Positions 32,396-46,440 are shown, numbered from the stretch's first letter. The stretch is 64,000 nucleotides of DNA from Agarophyton chilense (GCA_030374765.1 JARGXX010000080.1:2170001-2234000), one strand, 5' to 3'. The notes: a model not told the origin generated them from the letters alone. Translations and numbers: made by a program.

Positions 32396-33880
32396 TGTTG
32401 TTTTTGAGATATGGGAACCTTCTGCAGTGATTATGAAATCAATGAGGCACTGAAACTCAAATTGTACATTACTATTTTCGAAATTCTCGCGTTTCTAGTG
32501 TGACGAGCTGCCTAACCTTGCTGTTTTACAAACCACAATGTCGCTCATGGACGTTTGAAGGGTTTCTTAGATGTGCAAATATCTCTCCAAGTTGGCAAAA
32601 CTGCACTCATCGAGACCAATATTTCTCACGATTCGTTCAACACTTGTGTCACTTTCAGATTCCCAGATTCCGATCGTTCTGGAACTGAATATTGGCGGTG
32701 GGCGTATGTTTCATTCATGTTCGTATTTGAATTCTGGTTTGGGTTTTCATCGTATTCAAAGCCAGGAAGAGGTAGACATTCTCTCACTTGCTTTGTTTCC
32801 ACGGGCGGAATTGAGAGCAGTAATGATCTTTTCCATCGAGTTGCTTGCTTAAATGATCGTCTCAGTGGGCTCTGTTTATATAATAGGAGGTCTTTTTAAT
32901 TCTATTCTTGTTCAATTTGAGGGACCTGAGTGCTGATCTCGTAAGCTCCATGGGTTTCCCATCTGCACCGCTTTCGTCCATACTTTGACGTCATATTTGG
33001 AGATATTGCGGGCGTAGCCGCCTTCAATTTGATATCACTAGTCAGAAGTTTGTACTGTTTGTTAAGTAAAGGTACAGAGACGTACTTATCGCAGTTAGTA
33101 TCATGAAACATGCCTATGTACAAAGCCCAGACCATTATAGCTCTTCTTTCCGAAATATTTCGAAACACTACGTCTCAAAACGATATTTAACACGAATTCT
33201 CGACGTAATCTTTTAATTCCCGAAGTGACGGTTCGGTTCTCGAAGCGCTGCTTCTCTTTTACTTTTGGCAGGGGTTTTGTTTGACGTTGATTTTTAGCAA
33301 TGCGTTTCGATTTAATGAATTAAGAGTGCAGGTATTTTCTCTCCTCATCTCTTCTCTTGCTTCTCACCCCGTACTTTCTATTTTTGGCACTTGTTCCGAC
33401 CGAGCCATAACGTATTTCATTCCCCCTTCGACACGCATTTTTACCCCTTTTCTGACCTATTTATATTGACGGAGAAAAACCAGTAGAAGATTGTCAAGCT
33501 GCAGCCCCTCTTCTTCAAGTCCCCGCTGTCACGCAATCATAGTACGCTTTTACATTTCGTTTTGTGTATAACTTCGAACACTAAACTTAACCTCTCATTT
33601 CCAGGTTGCTGATGATTTCTGGAGTTATGCAAAGCGGCGTCACTGCTGATAGCGATGTTGATCATGTATCACTTTCTACTACCAATCTCAGTATCAGAGG
33701 ATGAAGACAACAGAAGCTGCATAGCATTTTGGGGGCACTACCTGCCGATGACTGCACAGCACAGAATATAGAAGCATAGAATGAAGGTAATCCCAACTAT
33801 GACCGCTCACATGCGCTACAAAACGCAACTCAGGATACTCAACTTTAAGCCTGAGCGTTGTTTCCATCTTATGCTGTTCG
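32396..33880. other. No supported gene
   Basis: The plus frames at 32,500-32,900 and the minus frame at 32,902-33,168 are open but unrecognised. A C/T-rich tract at 33,335-33,455 resembles the pyrimidine tract in the transposon's divergent intergenic region (20,925-21,065) in composition only. I could not establish base-by-base homology. Confidence 0.3.
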
Positions 33881-33884
33881 TATT

Positions 33885-34092
33885 CTCACTGCAGAGAAAT
33901 TGAATTGGTCTTGTAATGCGCCATGTTTGGCAGACAAATATTTTCACCTTGACGTGAGTGAGTGTTAGGGCATTTAATGAGGGTGTGTTTCTCAACACAC
34001 TTCTTGCAGTTCTTTGATGTAAAAGCGCATAGTTGCATGGAGTTTTCGTAGTGACATCTCTTGCAGTCATAAGTGGCACAAAAACTTGGCAT
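33885..34092 (-). CDS. Small cysteine-rich ORF, possible zinc-binding domain
   Basis: On the minus strand, a 68-codon frame begins at the GTG complementary to 34,090-34,092. It has regularly spaced Cys and His residues (D-C-K-R-C-H, then K-N-C-K-K-C-V-E-K-H, then K-C-P-N-T-H). The C-x2-C pairs suggest a metal-binding fold. It ends at a CAG followed by TGA, so the frame may stop at a lost splice junction. It is probably a piece of a transposon-associated or host zinc-finger protein; the family is not identified. Confidence 0.4.
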
Positions 34093-34099
34093 TCATTTT

Positions 34100-36470
34100 C
34101 AATTTGGTTGGTTTTTTATTGCAAAACTTCTTATGATTAGCCATAATCTTTTCGAAAGGCATAATTCTTCTTTCAGTCTTTTTGCAGATTAAGTGCTACT
34201 TTTCATTCTCGTTGCACATGGCAACCCTCCGACGAGGACATTGGTACTTCTACTTAACCTTCCTCGGGCAAAGTGTCGGAGAACTGGTAGTTATTTTACA
34301 TGTCGCGTTCTTTTTAGAACTAGCGCAGATTCTAACATGTAGCGATCTCTTAGTCTCACAACTTTTTCAGGGTTTAAACATCGATATGTTTTTCTTTCAA
34401 ATACGATAACAATGCTCCAAACGTTTTTTATTTTTCTCTTTCTCGTTCTTTTTACTATTCTTTGGATAAACGTTTCTCTTTTCATTGTCATTTTCATTAT
34501 TATCGGACATCTATTTGGTTATCTATGTTCTTTTTTTTCCCATTTCCACAATTCTTTTGCATGTTTTTGTGAATGCTAACGTAATCGGAGATCGTTGATG
34601 ACCTCTGAAACTTGGACACAGCATCTATTCAAAAGAGAACCGTTTTTTGAGAAGGATATTTGTCGATAAGGACTTATGAAACTGGGGAAGTGTAGTTTGA
34701 GTCTAGTACAGGCCCATCTGGCGAACCTGGAATACCATAGGGAGATACCATTGCCATATTACAAAGGTTGGTCAAAACAAAGATTGTTTCAGCACGAAAA
34801 ATCATTGCATTTCATTCGAACCCCAAAAAGAGGTCAGGGTAAATGAAGATGGGAGAAGCGGTGGAGATCGAATGCGGTTTTTTGATGCATGCTAACAACG
34901 ACTTCTTATATATTGAGAAGCAGCTGAAAGCATGGAGATGCAAGGTGCATCACGTTGAAATTGGTGTTAACGTTAGTGAAATGTGAACTTGAATCAAGGG
35001 GTCCGCTCGCGGCCGCTTTTCTTTGAACTCCCATTGTTAGTAACGGAGATCGATGAGGGGAAATATGTATCTACTGGGTGGCGGGCTGTTGAAGAAAGGC
35101 GCCATGTCTGGACAGGAGCTCGTATCTGTGGTCTGGAATAATGTGCAAGTTTTGACTTCCGTTACTGCGAGAGCAGTGGGTGAAGACGCTGGTGAACTTG
35201 TTCTGAGATGATTAATCTCGTTTGCATGTCTCGTTACTTCTGATATTGACGTTTCTGCCCTACTGCAATGGAAAGAAATGTTCAAATATTAATAGAATTC
35301 TTTGTATTGGACATTAGGAAGCAAACAGAGGCGCCGGGTATCTTCCAACCACTTTGGAGATAAAGGAGAGAATTTGATCTTCGATGATTACCAGGTTTTG
35401 TTGCAACTCAACACTGCGATGAAAAAGTGAGCGAATGGCACAAGAGATGTGGGAAGGCTGGTTCCGGAAATAGTTATAACGATATAATGTATATCCTGAA
35501 AACTTGTTCAGGTCCATGGAGGAGCTGAAGAAGAGCATCATGCTTGTTTCACCCAACTCTCATATCAGGGAGAATGGATATAAACTAGAGGTTCAACGGG
35601 TAGCTCGGCCATTTTAATATGGCGTGTTGAAACAGAGCTGGCCGCTCTGAAATCGACAACGGAGGAACCACCTTGCGTCCAAAGGTGCCGCGTTTTCATC
35701 GTAACTATCTTTATAAGACTCCCCCGTGAAGCGTATTGTGATCTCTTAACCCGGCAAATAACTTCGCAAGGCTAGACCGCCAACCCTCTACGAAGCACAG
35801 ATAATGCGTGTACGATATGCATCAGACTGCACTGCGCCACTCATACACGTTCTTCTCGGCGTGTCCGCTACACCTTAAACTGCGCTTCTTTGTCCAACCC
35901 CTCAGCCTGTCGAGTCTGCGGCGGCAAGTCAGCATCACAGAACTCCATCCGCTCCTCCCTCTCCAATTCCAGTGCCGGTCGAGCGAGAATGTCTCGCGCA
36001 TTCTGACAGGATGCCCAACCCTTATTATGCCCATCATTTCTTTGGACCTTTTCGCCACCTACTCAAGCTACCGGATGTTTGCGGCATCGTAATGTTGCCT
36101 TTTATTCCTATCGGTCGGTAGCATTATTTCTGCTGGTGGAAAGCTCCCTTCTCATTGATTTCTTTTTTTTTGCGAAGCTTGCCTTCTCAGAAATCTTACG
36201 ACCATCGATGGAATTTGCATATATACACACACACATGTGCTTCAATCTGTGTATATTTGTTTCCATCTGTATTCTAGCCGCCACGTTCGAAAATAGGCTC
36301 AATACTCCATACAAGTGAAGAACAATATTAAGCCTTGTTACGTACGATATTCACAACCACCGCGTGTGAGAATGTTTTAACCCATTTCACCTAAAGTCAT
36401 ATTTAAAGGCAAACGGCTTGTATGAAACCCTAAAAAAATGCATCTTTCAACGAAGAAACATGTCTTTATT
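34100..36470. other. No clear gene; one weak minus-strand piece
   Basis: It is mostly short frames. The minus frame 35,314-35,556 (around QNLVIIEDQILSFISKVVG) reads like a helical protein end, and the minus frame 35,822-36,058 is open, but neither has recognisable motifs. A short CA/TG-rich run occurs at about 36,222-36,245. Confidence 0.3.
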
Positions 36471-36472
36471 TT

Positions 36473-38150
36473 TCAGGTTTTAGCTGTGTGCGTAGCGAGG
36501 TATGAAACTGTTGTGGCGTCGTTTTCGTCGGAGTGATGTACTTTCAGCGTGTCTGTCCCGCATGCAATGGAAAGAAGCCCAAAAGGCGCACAAGATGAGC
36601 TGGAAGCAGAAAGATGGAAATGAGAAATGAAAATGTCCCGCACTGCCCGAGTAACAACATCATCGCTCAATCCAATAAATAGTTTCTTATACTCCCACTG
36701 CATTCCGTACCTTTGGCACTCCTATTCCGTGCAGAGGTACTTCTTAATACTGCTTCCTGATAAGTGGCTCCGGCCGCATCAGCCTAAGGTTGTCTATCAC
36801 ATGAACAGCCTTAAGTACCAGCATATATGTTTCACGATGGTGGCGTTTCACGAAGCCGTACAAAGCCTGAAGCTCTCGTTTTCTCTTCTATCGTGAGCAA
36901 AAATTGCTTCAAAGTACATAAAAGAGCTGTACGGATAAAATAATCTCCAACGTAGCATAGAAGAGAACGCCGTATTGCTCAAGCACAACGCGCAAAGCCA
37001 CCATGCCCAAACAACATTTCTATCAGCACGAACTGTGACGAATACATACATGTACATATACATGTTTACACATTCTTCAGGCACAAGAAAACTAAATTGG
37101 AAGAGCCGAAAAACCACAGAAGAGCACCTAGAAATGTCTCTAAAGCGCATCTTTAAGCACAAGCACGTTGCACACAGCCACTTTGGGGTTCTTCTTGACA
37201 AACGCTACTGAATCGTCCAGCACCATGCCCTTCATCCAACACAAAAAGAACACAGAAAAGGCCGGTTCCCTGCCCACCTCGATGGTTCAGTGAATGGAAA
37301 CCTTCCTTTCTTCGTTTATCAGGCATTCTAGTGGGTGGGTGGCGTTTTTGGGGTTGCCTCTCTTTGAAACGCGATCCGAATCTCGAATCTGATGACGCAC
37401 TATTTTGATGCTTTGATGCTCTTATACCTCGCCAGTGGCAGCTCTCACTGAATAGCCCGATGCTTGAATTCCTCATCAGTCTGCACTTCAACACGGTTAT
37501 CACGCCAGCATCAGCCATCTTCTCAATATCTGCCACTCTCTACGAATACGGCCTGACAAACATGCTCGACGGCACCTTACCAAACAATAAATCCAACACA
37601 AAATTAACGTCGCGAAAGAGGTTTTCACTGCTGACAACCAGCAAGTCCACCTCAAAGATTGCACGGGCATTTGGTTTGCGCTCCCGCAGATCATGTTTAG
37701 ATTCGGTATAAACCAAGATATACGGATACAAAAACGGCTGAACCTGCAAATCAACCCACACAGAAAGGGTCAATCGCACCCCTTACCGTCGGTTTTAAGA
37801 ATTTCAACCGGACTCAGCTTGAATGACGTGTGAATATCCGCCAGAGCGGCCGTAACATGAATGATATCGCACTCCTTCGCCGGAAAGTATATGCGAATCG
37901 CAATTAGAATGCAATGCCAGTTCTCGTCCCAGACATGCAGAAACACTTTTTCAGCGGCACACGCGACGCAGTTCGGGTCGCGCTCCCATCGCCTGCAGCC
38001 GTTGAGGCGGCGACTGAAGTACCTCTATTCGAAATTTCTGACAGACGCACGCGCGAGACGGGTATGGTTAGCTCGAGCAGGGCGGAAGCCAGAGCATTCA
38101 TGAGCAGCGAAGGCCTTTCAATCCACCCGCCAATGTCGGGAATGCTGTCC
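36473..38150 (-). pseudogene. Unassigned split host gene
   Basis: Several minus-strand pieces look genuinely coding: 38,1xx-37,930 (W-I-E-R-P-S-L-L-M-N-A-L-A); about 37,930-37,790 in another frame (WHCILIAIRIYFPAKECDI); 37,743-37,540 (around FEVDLLVVSSENLFRDVNF); and 36,703-36,473 (LFIGLSDDVVTRAVRDIF), which ends at a TGA. A 43-nt segment (37,744-37,786) with GTAAGG at one end and TTGCAG at the other separates the second and third pieces and looks like a small intron. Joining there does not keep frame exactly, so the gene is broken or the splice is elsewhere. I do not recognise the family. Confidence 0.4.
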
Positions 38151-38154
38151 TGTA

Positions 38155-41100
38155 TCTAAACGCATTCGCCGTCCTTCACGGGACCAAACCCGAAACGAAA
38201 TCGCTTTCAAGTCGCACGGTTCGTGCGCGAAAAGCGACCCAAATATTGCCCACGAACAACGGTTACTAAAAAAGATATGAAAATGGACAAAACACGTCCA
38301 AAAAGTTTTCTTTGGTCCCAGTATAGATCACATTTTGAAATATCCAATAGCATGAACTACACTTGGGCCCTTCTTCCTTCATTCAGAAATACTTCGAAGA
38401 CTATTTTACTCGCAACTGACATCCTTTTAACTACATTCTGGACACGTTTTGCGTGCGACACGCAGTTCTGGGCAATGTGTGGCCTATTTTTGAGCCAAAA
38501 TCATGCTTCACTGACATACACCAGATACGAGAAAAGAGGGTTCTGCCGCTTGCGTTTCCGAGATCCGATGTCATCTACATAAGTTGTGGCTAGACTAACT
38601 ACGGTGAGGTGATCCATGAACGTTTCTATATTCAATAGCTTAAAAAAAAACTTCAGAAGAATTTCCATGAATTTTCATTGCAATTTTTACCCATTCAAAA
38701 CCACGGTACGGAAGATTAGAGCACCTCAACATGGAGATATATCAACTCTGATTGTGGACAGGACAGAATACAAGTTCATTGAACTGTCAAGACCTGGAGG
38801 GACTCTAAAGCCGCAGCTAAGACTTTTGATGCAGTTGCATTCTCGTTCTGCAAGGAAACCACTCATGTCATGTTGTCTGCAGCTGCCTCATTTGGAGTTG
38901 AAACTCATTTATTTACGCAGAACAATGATGAAACGGAGGCCTCTGAGTGAGGGAGAGGTGAATTTGATGCCTCGTGAAAGCCACTCGCAGCGGTTTCTAT
39001 TAGAGTGGTTAGAATTGAATTGGCTAGAAAAGGTGTTGGACAAAGTATAATACCCACTAAGATCCTTGATATATTTTTTTGCAACTTATGTACATTATAA
39101 CACTTGTTAAAGCCAGCTAAAAAAGGGTTTGGATTTGGAGCACGTTTGACTACATTAAACATATTTAAGAGATCAACCAGATATATATTTAACATGCACT
39201 TGATATTTACCGATACGATTCCAGCATTTATCTCGTGTACTTTCAAATTTGTTTTTACACCAAGCCGAGGTTAATATTGCGTTGTAAGTGTATCAAGTTC
39301 GTACCATGCTCTTGCACACAACTATTGTAACTATCAACTTCAAGCAGAGGTTATATTCAAAATGCATCTCTACCAAGTACGAGATATATCCGTTCAAGTT
39401 CAATGTTGTGAAGAATATGTCTCAATCATATATCAGATAAACTCTGGAGTAGTTATGCTTGAAGTTGTATATATCTCTTTTTCATCGCGCGTGCGTGCAA
39501 AACGGCTGCAATATCCATTAGGGATACAAAGGCTTTCTGGTTGAGTTGTTGCAAAACAAAAGAGCTCTTTCGAGGGACTTGTTACTGGAATAGTTCTCAT
39601 GATTCATGAAAGCGTGAGTTATTTGAAGCAAAGAAAGGCCGGGGAGTGTTCATCGAGAACTACAGGTTCAGTTTCAGAGTGCCTTGGCGTTGGGGCAGAA
39701 GCTGAGTAAGGTTTTTGTAAATAAGGGATTCGATCGGTACAAAACTGTAGAAAGGTATGTCGGGAGAGTAGATGCTTCTAGTAGTGTGTTTTTTGGTTGT
39801 TCTGAGCACTCAAACGAAAGACTAATTTGAAAGGATGGATAAATGCCGTCAAATCTTTGATTGTTCTTTAGCGTGTAGCCGCTACGCCCCGCCGCAGCGC
39901 TTCCCCTGTCAAAAGACTTCACGTTACCTTTCTGTTATTCGCGCTATCTCCCAAATATTTTGGCCCCACGCATTTTTTACCAGCTCGTGCTCTGAGGGCA
40001 CGCAACTTTGCGCTTTTTGAAACGTATATGCCTTGTCGGACACTGTCAGTCCGTGTTTCAATTTGGACTCCGTGATGTGCTTTCACGTCTTAAACGCTGC
40101 ACGGCTACATCATGATCCAAAACCATACCAAGCTGTTCACCCTCTAATTCGAACAGCGTCCCTTCATTAACCAGTCTGCCGAAGATAAACAATTCGAACA
40201 GCTCCAGTATCGAAATGTGGGCGATTCTAAATGTACAGAACCTATGCCGTCTCCTACTCTCGTAGTTCTGTTCGGTCTAGAACGTGGCCATCGCTGGACA
40301 CATTCGCAGTTCTAGGGCCTGATTCTCTACATACTCGTTGCAATGAGCAGATATTGCAGGCCTGTTCCCCCGAACAATCATATTTCCAACCGTACTCTCT
40401 GGAAAAGTTCTTTTGGATTCAATATATGTATAAAAAGCAATGCACACTGAGATATATTCGGCTGAAAAACTTTAACACACTGATTATCAAAAAGAGACTG
40501 CCCCTTTTCTACAGTCGCGTAGAAATGCCGATGTTGTTAGTGATATTGAATGAATGAAGACTGTTCATACCCCGAATCATCCATTTTTTGTGCTTTCGGT
40601 AGTGAGAACTAATCGTATTACTCAATGACAAAGTCATTATGGTATGTCGAAAAATTACTGAGGGAGCTACTATTCCATTTACACGCACAATACCTTTAAG
40701 CCTAACACGAAGGCTAAGAAGTGGGTCGCGCGAATCAACTTTGCACTCCTTTCGTATGCGTGGATCACGCCAATCACTGGGAGCTGCACGTGTGCGATGG
40801 ATTAATTACATGGGTGAAGATGTACTGACTATATGTGCATCTTGTGAAGGAGGCAGTTCTCTAGTACGGGCGATGTAAGCCTCAACAAAGCTATCTCTCC
40901 ACTGCCCACCTCCATTATTAGCTCTGAACTCGGGCGGGTTTTCTGCGGTGCTCCGGGCACCTGTCTTCGATTATTCTTGCAAGGTCACCAAAATCTCATT
41001 TTGTATGATAAAAGTTTTACACACTTCGTGTTCATGTAAACCGGTTGGCGACGAGCTCAACCATAAAGCATTGATAGGAATCAACCAACGTTTTCGGAAG

Positions 41101-44060
41101 AGAGAGAATAGAGGTCCAGAATGCCATTCAATCGGGAAATATGGGACCCCAATGATGCAGAATACACCAACGGATGAAAGAATGGATAAGAATTTACTCT
41201 AGAAGTTTTCAAATTAGACTATAAAAAACATACTTCAGTTGGCTGTAAAATGGAGAAACTTTGTAATAACTTTGCTCTTTTCATGCCTTTTTCCGATCCC
41301 CGTTTTTTCAAACGGCGTTTTGAAAGTTTTCTCAAAAGCCAATTTTTACACCGGGAAAAATAACATGCTCGAGAAAGGCAAAGCAGTTGCGTTAGTAGCC
41401 TCGAAACCGTTGAACAAGGGCTGATATGGACAACATTCACCATTGACTCACCAGCTAGAGCAACAGAAATGTGTGATAAATAAGAAAACGGAGAAGGTAC
41501 GGATAGGGGAAAATTTGTGAACTCGTTTTGCAAAGAGCTAGACTTCGTTACTCTTAAATAAATCATCAGCTATCTCATGAATGCGAGCCGACAATCGCCG
41601 GACGTTTTTGAACCCGCGAAAATTCATACGAAACTTAAAGATATGATCAAATCTAGCCTCTAGGAAGACCTGATTTAGGGCAGTCGAATGTAGCCCGAAG
41701 AAAGGGAATAACCACAAATCCCTTAGAATAGGTATTTCTTTACAACATAATGGGGAAAAGCTACTCTTTACTAGATTCGATATGCACCGGATTGGCTAGA
41801 GACCGATTAACTTCCTATGTATGCCACGCAGAAGAACAGAGTCTTTGGCATGGTAGTCTTGTGGGACACCCAAATCATTGTTTTGGATATTGTGATATAT
41901 ACATGTGCACCATCATGCGGATCGCTTCAGCTTCCGAAATGAGAGACCTTAAAACATATTCCAGGTTTCGTTTTGAACGCTAGTGACAACCAAAGGCTTC
42001 TGATTTCAAACCTATTTAAATATACCAGAAGCCGTCCGTAACAGATTTCTACAAGAAGCAATGCTTCTGCGAAAGGAAGTGACTTCTTCTGCGGCGGTTT
42101 TCGTTCTTTTTGAAATAGCTTACAAGTTTACTTACGCTATTTTGCTGATTAAAGGTGAACATGGCTTTTGCAGATTATAGCTCTTTTTCTCTGTCAAACG
42201 TGCTATCTGGAACTTTTCCATGTGATCATCATGATTATTTGTACATTCAGTATAGTACGTAGCCATAACGGATATATACTTTGCGGCGAAAATGAAGTTC
42301 TACATTGCAATCCGATAAAATGAAAAGAACTGGTTCACTTTAATGAGGATATCGGTGATGAGAGTTTGGTAAAGTATTAGCACGCTTCAAGATGTGCTGT
42401 GGCTTGTGGAATGGATACTTCCCTTCAATGCGAGAAATATCACAACCTCTATAGTTTGTCGTGCACTTATAAACCGTTGTATCTATCCTTCGTGGTGAAA
42501 ATAATTCGAAAAGATAGAATCTAGACTAAAGACACACGAAACTTTCCAATATTCCCGAGTTGGGATTAAACATTTAGAGACAGTGCTCTAAGCTGTACGG
42601 GGTAAAATCCGATTTCTTCTCGGAGAAAATCCATCCAATGCACTCGGACTAACGTAGGGGCACGAAAACGGGACTGAGCCGAGGGTAACCAAGAACGAAT
42701 AAACGCACACGGCTTCATAGCCATAGCTAAAGCAAGTTTCATCCACCCCGAAGACATGAAAGCCTTGTTGGGCTCTAAAGAACCGCGTATGTTCCTGCAA
42801 AACAGTACTTTGTTCTGGAAATACCGTGATATGGAAGTCCAGAAACTTGGAAAATGCGACGGTTTTTTCTTCGAAGTGAGTCTCTCAGGTATCGAAAAAG
42901 ATCCCTCGAAATGAAGTAACACTTCCTGTGTAGCACGCTGTTCTGTGAGACGTCAATCATCTATATCGTTTGGTCCCTGTCAAGCAAGTCGCAGTCCAAT
43001 TCTTCGCAGAGGCGTGCCCACAGTTCGTCATCATGAACTGATAAGAAACAATCTCGTGAAACACATTCACGAAGAAACTCCTTCACTTTCGACCATATCA
43101 AATACCCCCTCTACTTGCAAACATGCCAAATTTTCGTGCAGGGCTGACAGTGAAAATCTGAGACGATAACAAAGACCATAGTGGACGGAAAAGAATAATC
43201 TCATGCTTATAAAGTGTGAATAAATTTATACTTTTCAGTAGCAGTAATAAAATGAACTATTTTGCATACATCAACGATAAAAGCACGACACGAACCAGCA
43301 ATTCACTCTACTGCTGGGGCTTTCGTAAAACTCTAACTTATTCACAACGGTTTTTTCTATCCCATTATACTTGCGTCCGTCGAAAAAATGAAAATAATGC
43401 AATTATACACGGACGAAAAATCAAGGGTCTCCTCAGTTTTTTATATCTAGATTGGAAAAACCATGTCCTCTAGTCGGTTCTTTGGAACAAGGCTCGGGCG
43501 GTTAGTCAACTTTTTCCATGTCTTGTTTATGGCGTTCGCCTTGACGATTCAGTTGAGAAAAGATCAGGAAGATGCGCGAACGGAAAAAAAAATTCACATT
43601 GCTGGAAACCAAAGCATGCTTATATTTCTAGTGAGTGACGGCGAAAAAAGAAGCCAAGCACCTCGTTACATTTAAAAAGGTAAAGCTAGGTAGCCGTTCT
43701 TTTGCAGTACTGCTTTCGTTATAGCTCTTTGGCAACAACTACAAAATGTCGGTATGGTTACGCTTCTACTTCCAAGCTCTACACAGAAAGCATGTGCTAT
43801 AAATGAAGCTTCAAATGACGATTTTTCAAAATGTGACACATAGGTACTCGCTCGTTAAACGAAGCCAAAATCAGTGCTCCAAGCAAAATGCTATGAAAAA
43901 CGTATATCGCATACTACTGTTTTCTAATTGACTTCCAATCTTCGCAAAATACATTTGTTCGACTCGTGAATTCTAATCGTTTCACAACCACTTTGAATTT
44001 AAGTGTGAGAGGAGCGTAGGGACAAAAAGTAATTCCAAGCACTATGTTCGGCTTGAGACG
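38155..44060. other. Long gene-poor AT-rich region
   Basis: No frame has a known domain. Possible remnants: 38,700-39,060 plus, where two overlapping frames give an Ala-rich, protein-like stretch (around DAVAFSFCKETTHVMLSAAA); 40,231-40,557 plus; and 42,566-42,922 minus, which includes FHVFGVDETCFSYGY. The last faintly recalls DDE transposases but is too short to call. The rest is short AT-rich frames. Confidence 0.3.
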
Positions 44061-44069
44061 AGTGTATAT

Positions 44070-44950
44070 TTATTTGGTACCCATTTTGTATTCCAAATTG
44101 TCACTTTCAAATGCTAATGCGACTACGAATGGGAGAATAATTTGTACTTTCCCAAACACATCATCAGATTTTTGATTTCGTGAGCGTTCCAGTTGCTCTT
44201 TCGAAACCCAGAACGTCTGGATGAAACGTCGTTTACTGTCCATCGTTTGGAGAAAAAAGCCAGTTGGCATTCAAATCTTGACAACAATCCTTGGCAATGG
44301 CCATTTTACCACTGGCTCTGAGTATTCGCCTTCTTCAGCTTTGAAAAACTTAATTTCTTCATTGCTCACACCCGAAGGCAAATGTATGACAACCGTGCAA
44401 CGGCGAGTGGTAGTTTCATGTTCGATCTACTCCAAAACTAGCTCGAATGGAACAAATATCTTTTGAGAAAATAGAAGCTCTTTCTCTGCCTGTTCATCGG
44501 AAGATCTTTCATTTCTTTCCGAAGAAAGTGATAAACGCTCAACATCCGGAACATTTATCTCGGACCTAGCGAAAGGGATTGGTTACGTATTTAAGGTGCG
44601 TCGCCCAAGCTGTACGCTAAGTTCATCTTCATAAGGATAAACAAGTTTACAAGACAAATAAAAAAGAAGAAATATGGATATCGGCTTCTTACCATCCTTA
44701 CGTAGATCATGTTCTTCGAGAATAGCAACGTAGCGCTTTCGAAATGTCCGCAATCGGTACTTGCGAAACAGTTGTTCCGAATCCCAAACGCTTGCAGCGC
44801 TTTCATTTCCTTTGATTTTTCTGGATTTGAACATTTTCGTGGAAGCTGGACAGGCTTTCCGTTTTTAGTTAACCGTGATTCTTGTTGAATGCGCTTCTTG
44901 GTCATGTTGTTTGTTTGTGAAAAATATGCAAGAGCCGGCAAGCAGGAAAA
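44070..44950 (-). pseudogene. Transposon-associated companion ORF with LPSGV motif
   Basis: On the minus strand, a helical basic piece (FRKYRLRTFRKRYVAILEEHD, about 44,790-44,705) ends at a donor-like GGATG|GTAAGAAG. Downstream, after AT-rich intron-like sequence with a CAG near 44,613, an acidic Ser/Glu-rich stretch follows. Then comes a beta-rich domain with VVIHLPSGVSNEEIKFF (about 44,390-44,340) and K-W-P-L-P-R. The LPSGV...WP pattern is, to my knowledge, seen in uncharacterised proteins found with transposons in algae and protists. It faces away from the PIF/Harbinger-like transposase at 46,447. It is broken by at least two stops. Confidence 0.4.
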
Positions 44951-46440
44951 GGCTTACAAATTTTGCAATGAATGTCGTAACTAAGATACGAAAAACGCCT
45001 GCAGATGCTTCTACATACGGCTTCATATTAATGAAGAAGTTTTGAGTCGTATAGGTCTGTCTTCCACAGCTTTCAGGCCGACAAGTTCTTTTTACTGAGC
45101 GTGAAACCTACATAAAAACGAGGGTGCCACAAATTCAGTAGCATTGGAATGAATCCCAAATTCTTCTTTCTGTGTTTGATATGTAGGATAAACCCTCAAA
45201 CACACCCTGCTGTTGTAAACTGTCAGTACTGCAATGAGTTTCTTCGTTTCTTGGAATGCCAGCGACTTTATCTCAGAAACATGGTCTTCAGTCAGTATGA
45301 CACGTTCCTACTAAAGACATTCTTATACCTGAAGAACTGATAGTTCCGAAACTTGCTGACAGTATGATATGACATATATCTATGCATTGACCTCCAAGTC
45401 GGTGCTGAGGCCCCCAAAGATCGTCTTAATCGCGCGGTATTTGCGAAAAATCTCTTTTTGCCAGAGGCCAGAACTGTCTGAGACTGTGGTTGTTTCTAAA
45501 ACTTTTTTGCTATTGGAATCCTTTTTGGGATAGTATATCTATGGTTGGCTACTGTTGATAAGAAAGAGAAGCTCAAACTTCAACTACATGATCTGGATGC
45601 GGTATATACCATTTTTGGTGATATATATTCCATCTCTTGAAAGGTGCCTTCTTAACGGATGATGTCTTTGAGACTTCTATCAAATTGAAACGAGAGCGCA
45701 ACTGTTCCTGCACTTATTCTGCACTTATCGACGACAACGAACACATTATCCCTCAGACAGGGGTTTTGCAACAATCAACAAAAAGATAAGTAGCGGTACA
45801 AGTTGTATGTAGCGATGTGTATCGCTACATACCGCGAAGTACTGGTATGTTATGGTATCTTATTAGCAAATGTGTGGCTCCTTTCTAAAAGATTTTGAAA
45901 GGTGGTAAGATCAGAAATATGAAAAAGTTCTAATCTGTCAGTACTACACGAAATTTCATGATATACAAAGATATTATAATGAACGTCACCTTTCAATATT
46001 TGTGGCAAGCAAAAAAAAAAGATCACAGCAGTAGAAAGATGTGATGTCAGATCGTTGCAGCTAATTCGGGGAAGTACTTGTTGATTTGATACAAAAATAT
46101 GATGTCATCAGCCCAGATATTGTTAACAGAGAACGCCAATCGTTTTGAAAGAGTTGAAGCTAAAAACCTAGTACTTTAGGTGCATTATGTTGGAATTCCC
46201 CCAATATAGAAATCTCGTTTGGCAATGAGATTGTTCAGTGTGGAAGTATGGAAAGCTTTGCTGCCATTTTTGAATTAATCAAGAACTATGCAGCCAATGC
46301 ATTTCTAGTAACTTCCTTTAATCTGAACTACAAAAAACAAAGATATACAGATTACAACTAAATTCTGTTTCTGCACCGTTCTTCTCTTTTACAAGGTTAA
46401 AATTACGAAAAAGAGTCTCAAAGTAACGGCAGCCAGTTTT
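44951..46440. other. AT-rich interval between the companion ORF and the transposase
   Basis: A plus frame at 45,149-45,340 has two Cys-x2-Cys-like pairs and a His (H-P-A-V-V-N-C-Q-Y-C), which could be a decayed zinc finger. The rest has no gene-like feature apart from the hairpin at 45,805-45,832. If the flanking genes form one divergent element, this interval holds its shared regulatory region. Confidence 0.3.
45805..45832. repeat. Perfect 12-bp inverted repeat with GTGT loop
   Basis: GTATGTAGCGAT (45,805-45,816) is exactly complementary, in reverse, to 45,821-45,832, with GTGT between. The loop is the same four bases as in the hairpin at 15,401-15,430, though the stems differ. Confidence 0.8.

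Noticed and set aside
42588-42800. DDE-like motif VDETCFSYGY suggesting a Tc1/mariner transposase
   Set aside because: Only one short motif matches and nothing before or after it fits the family.
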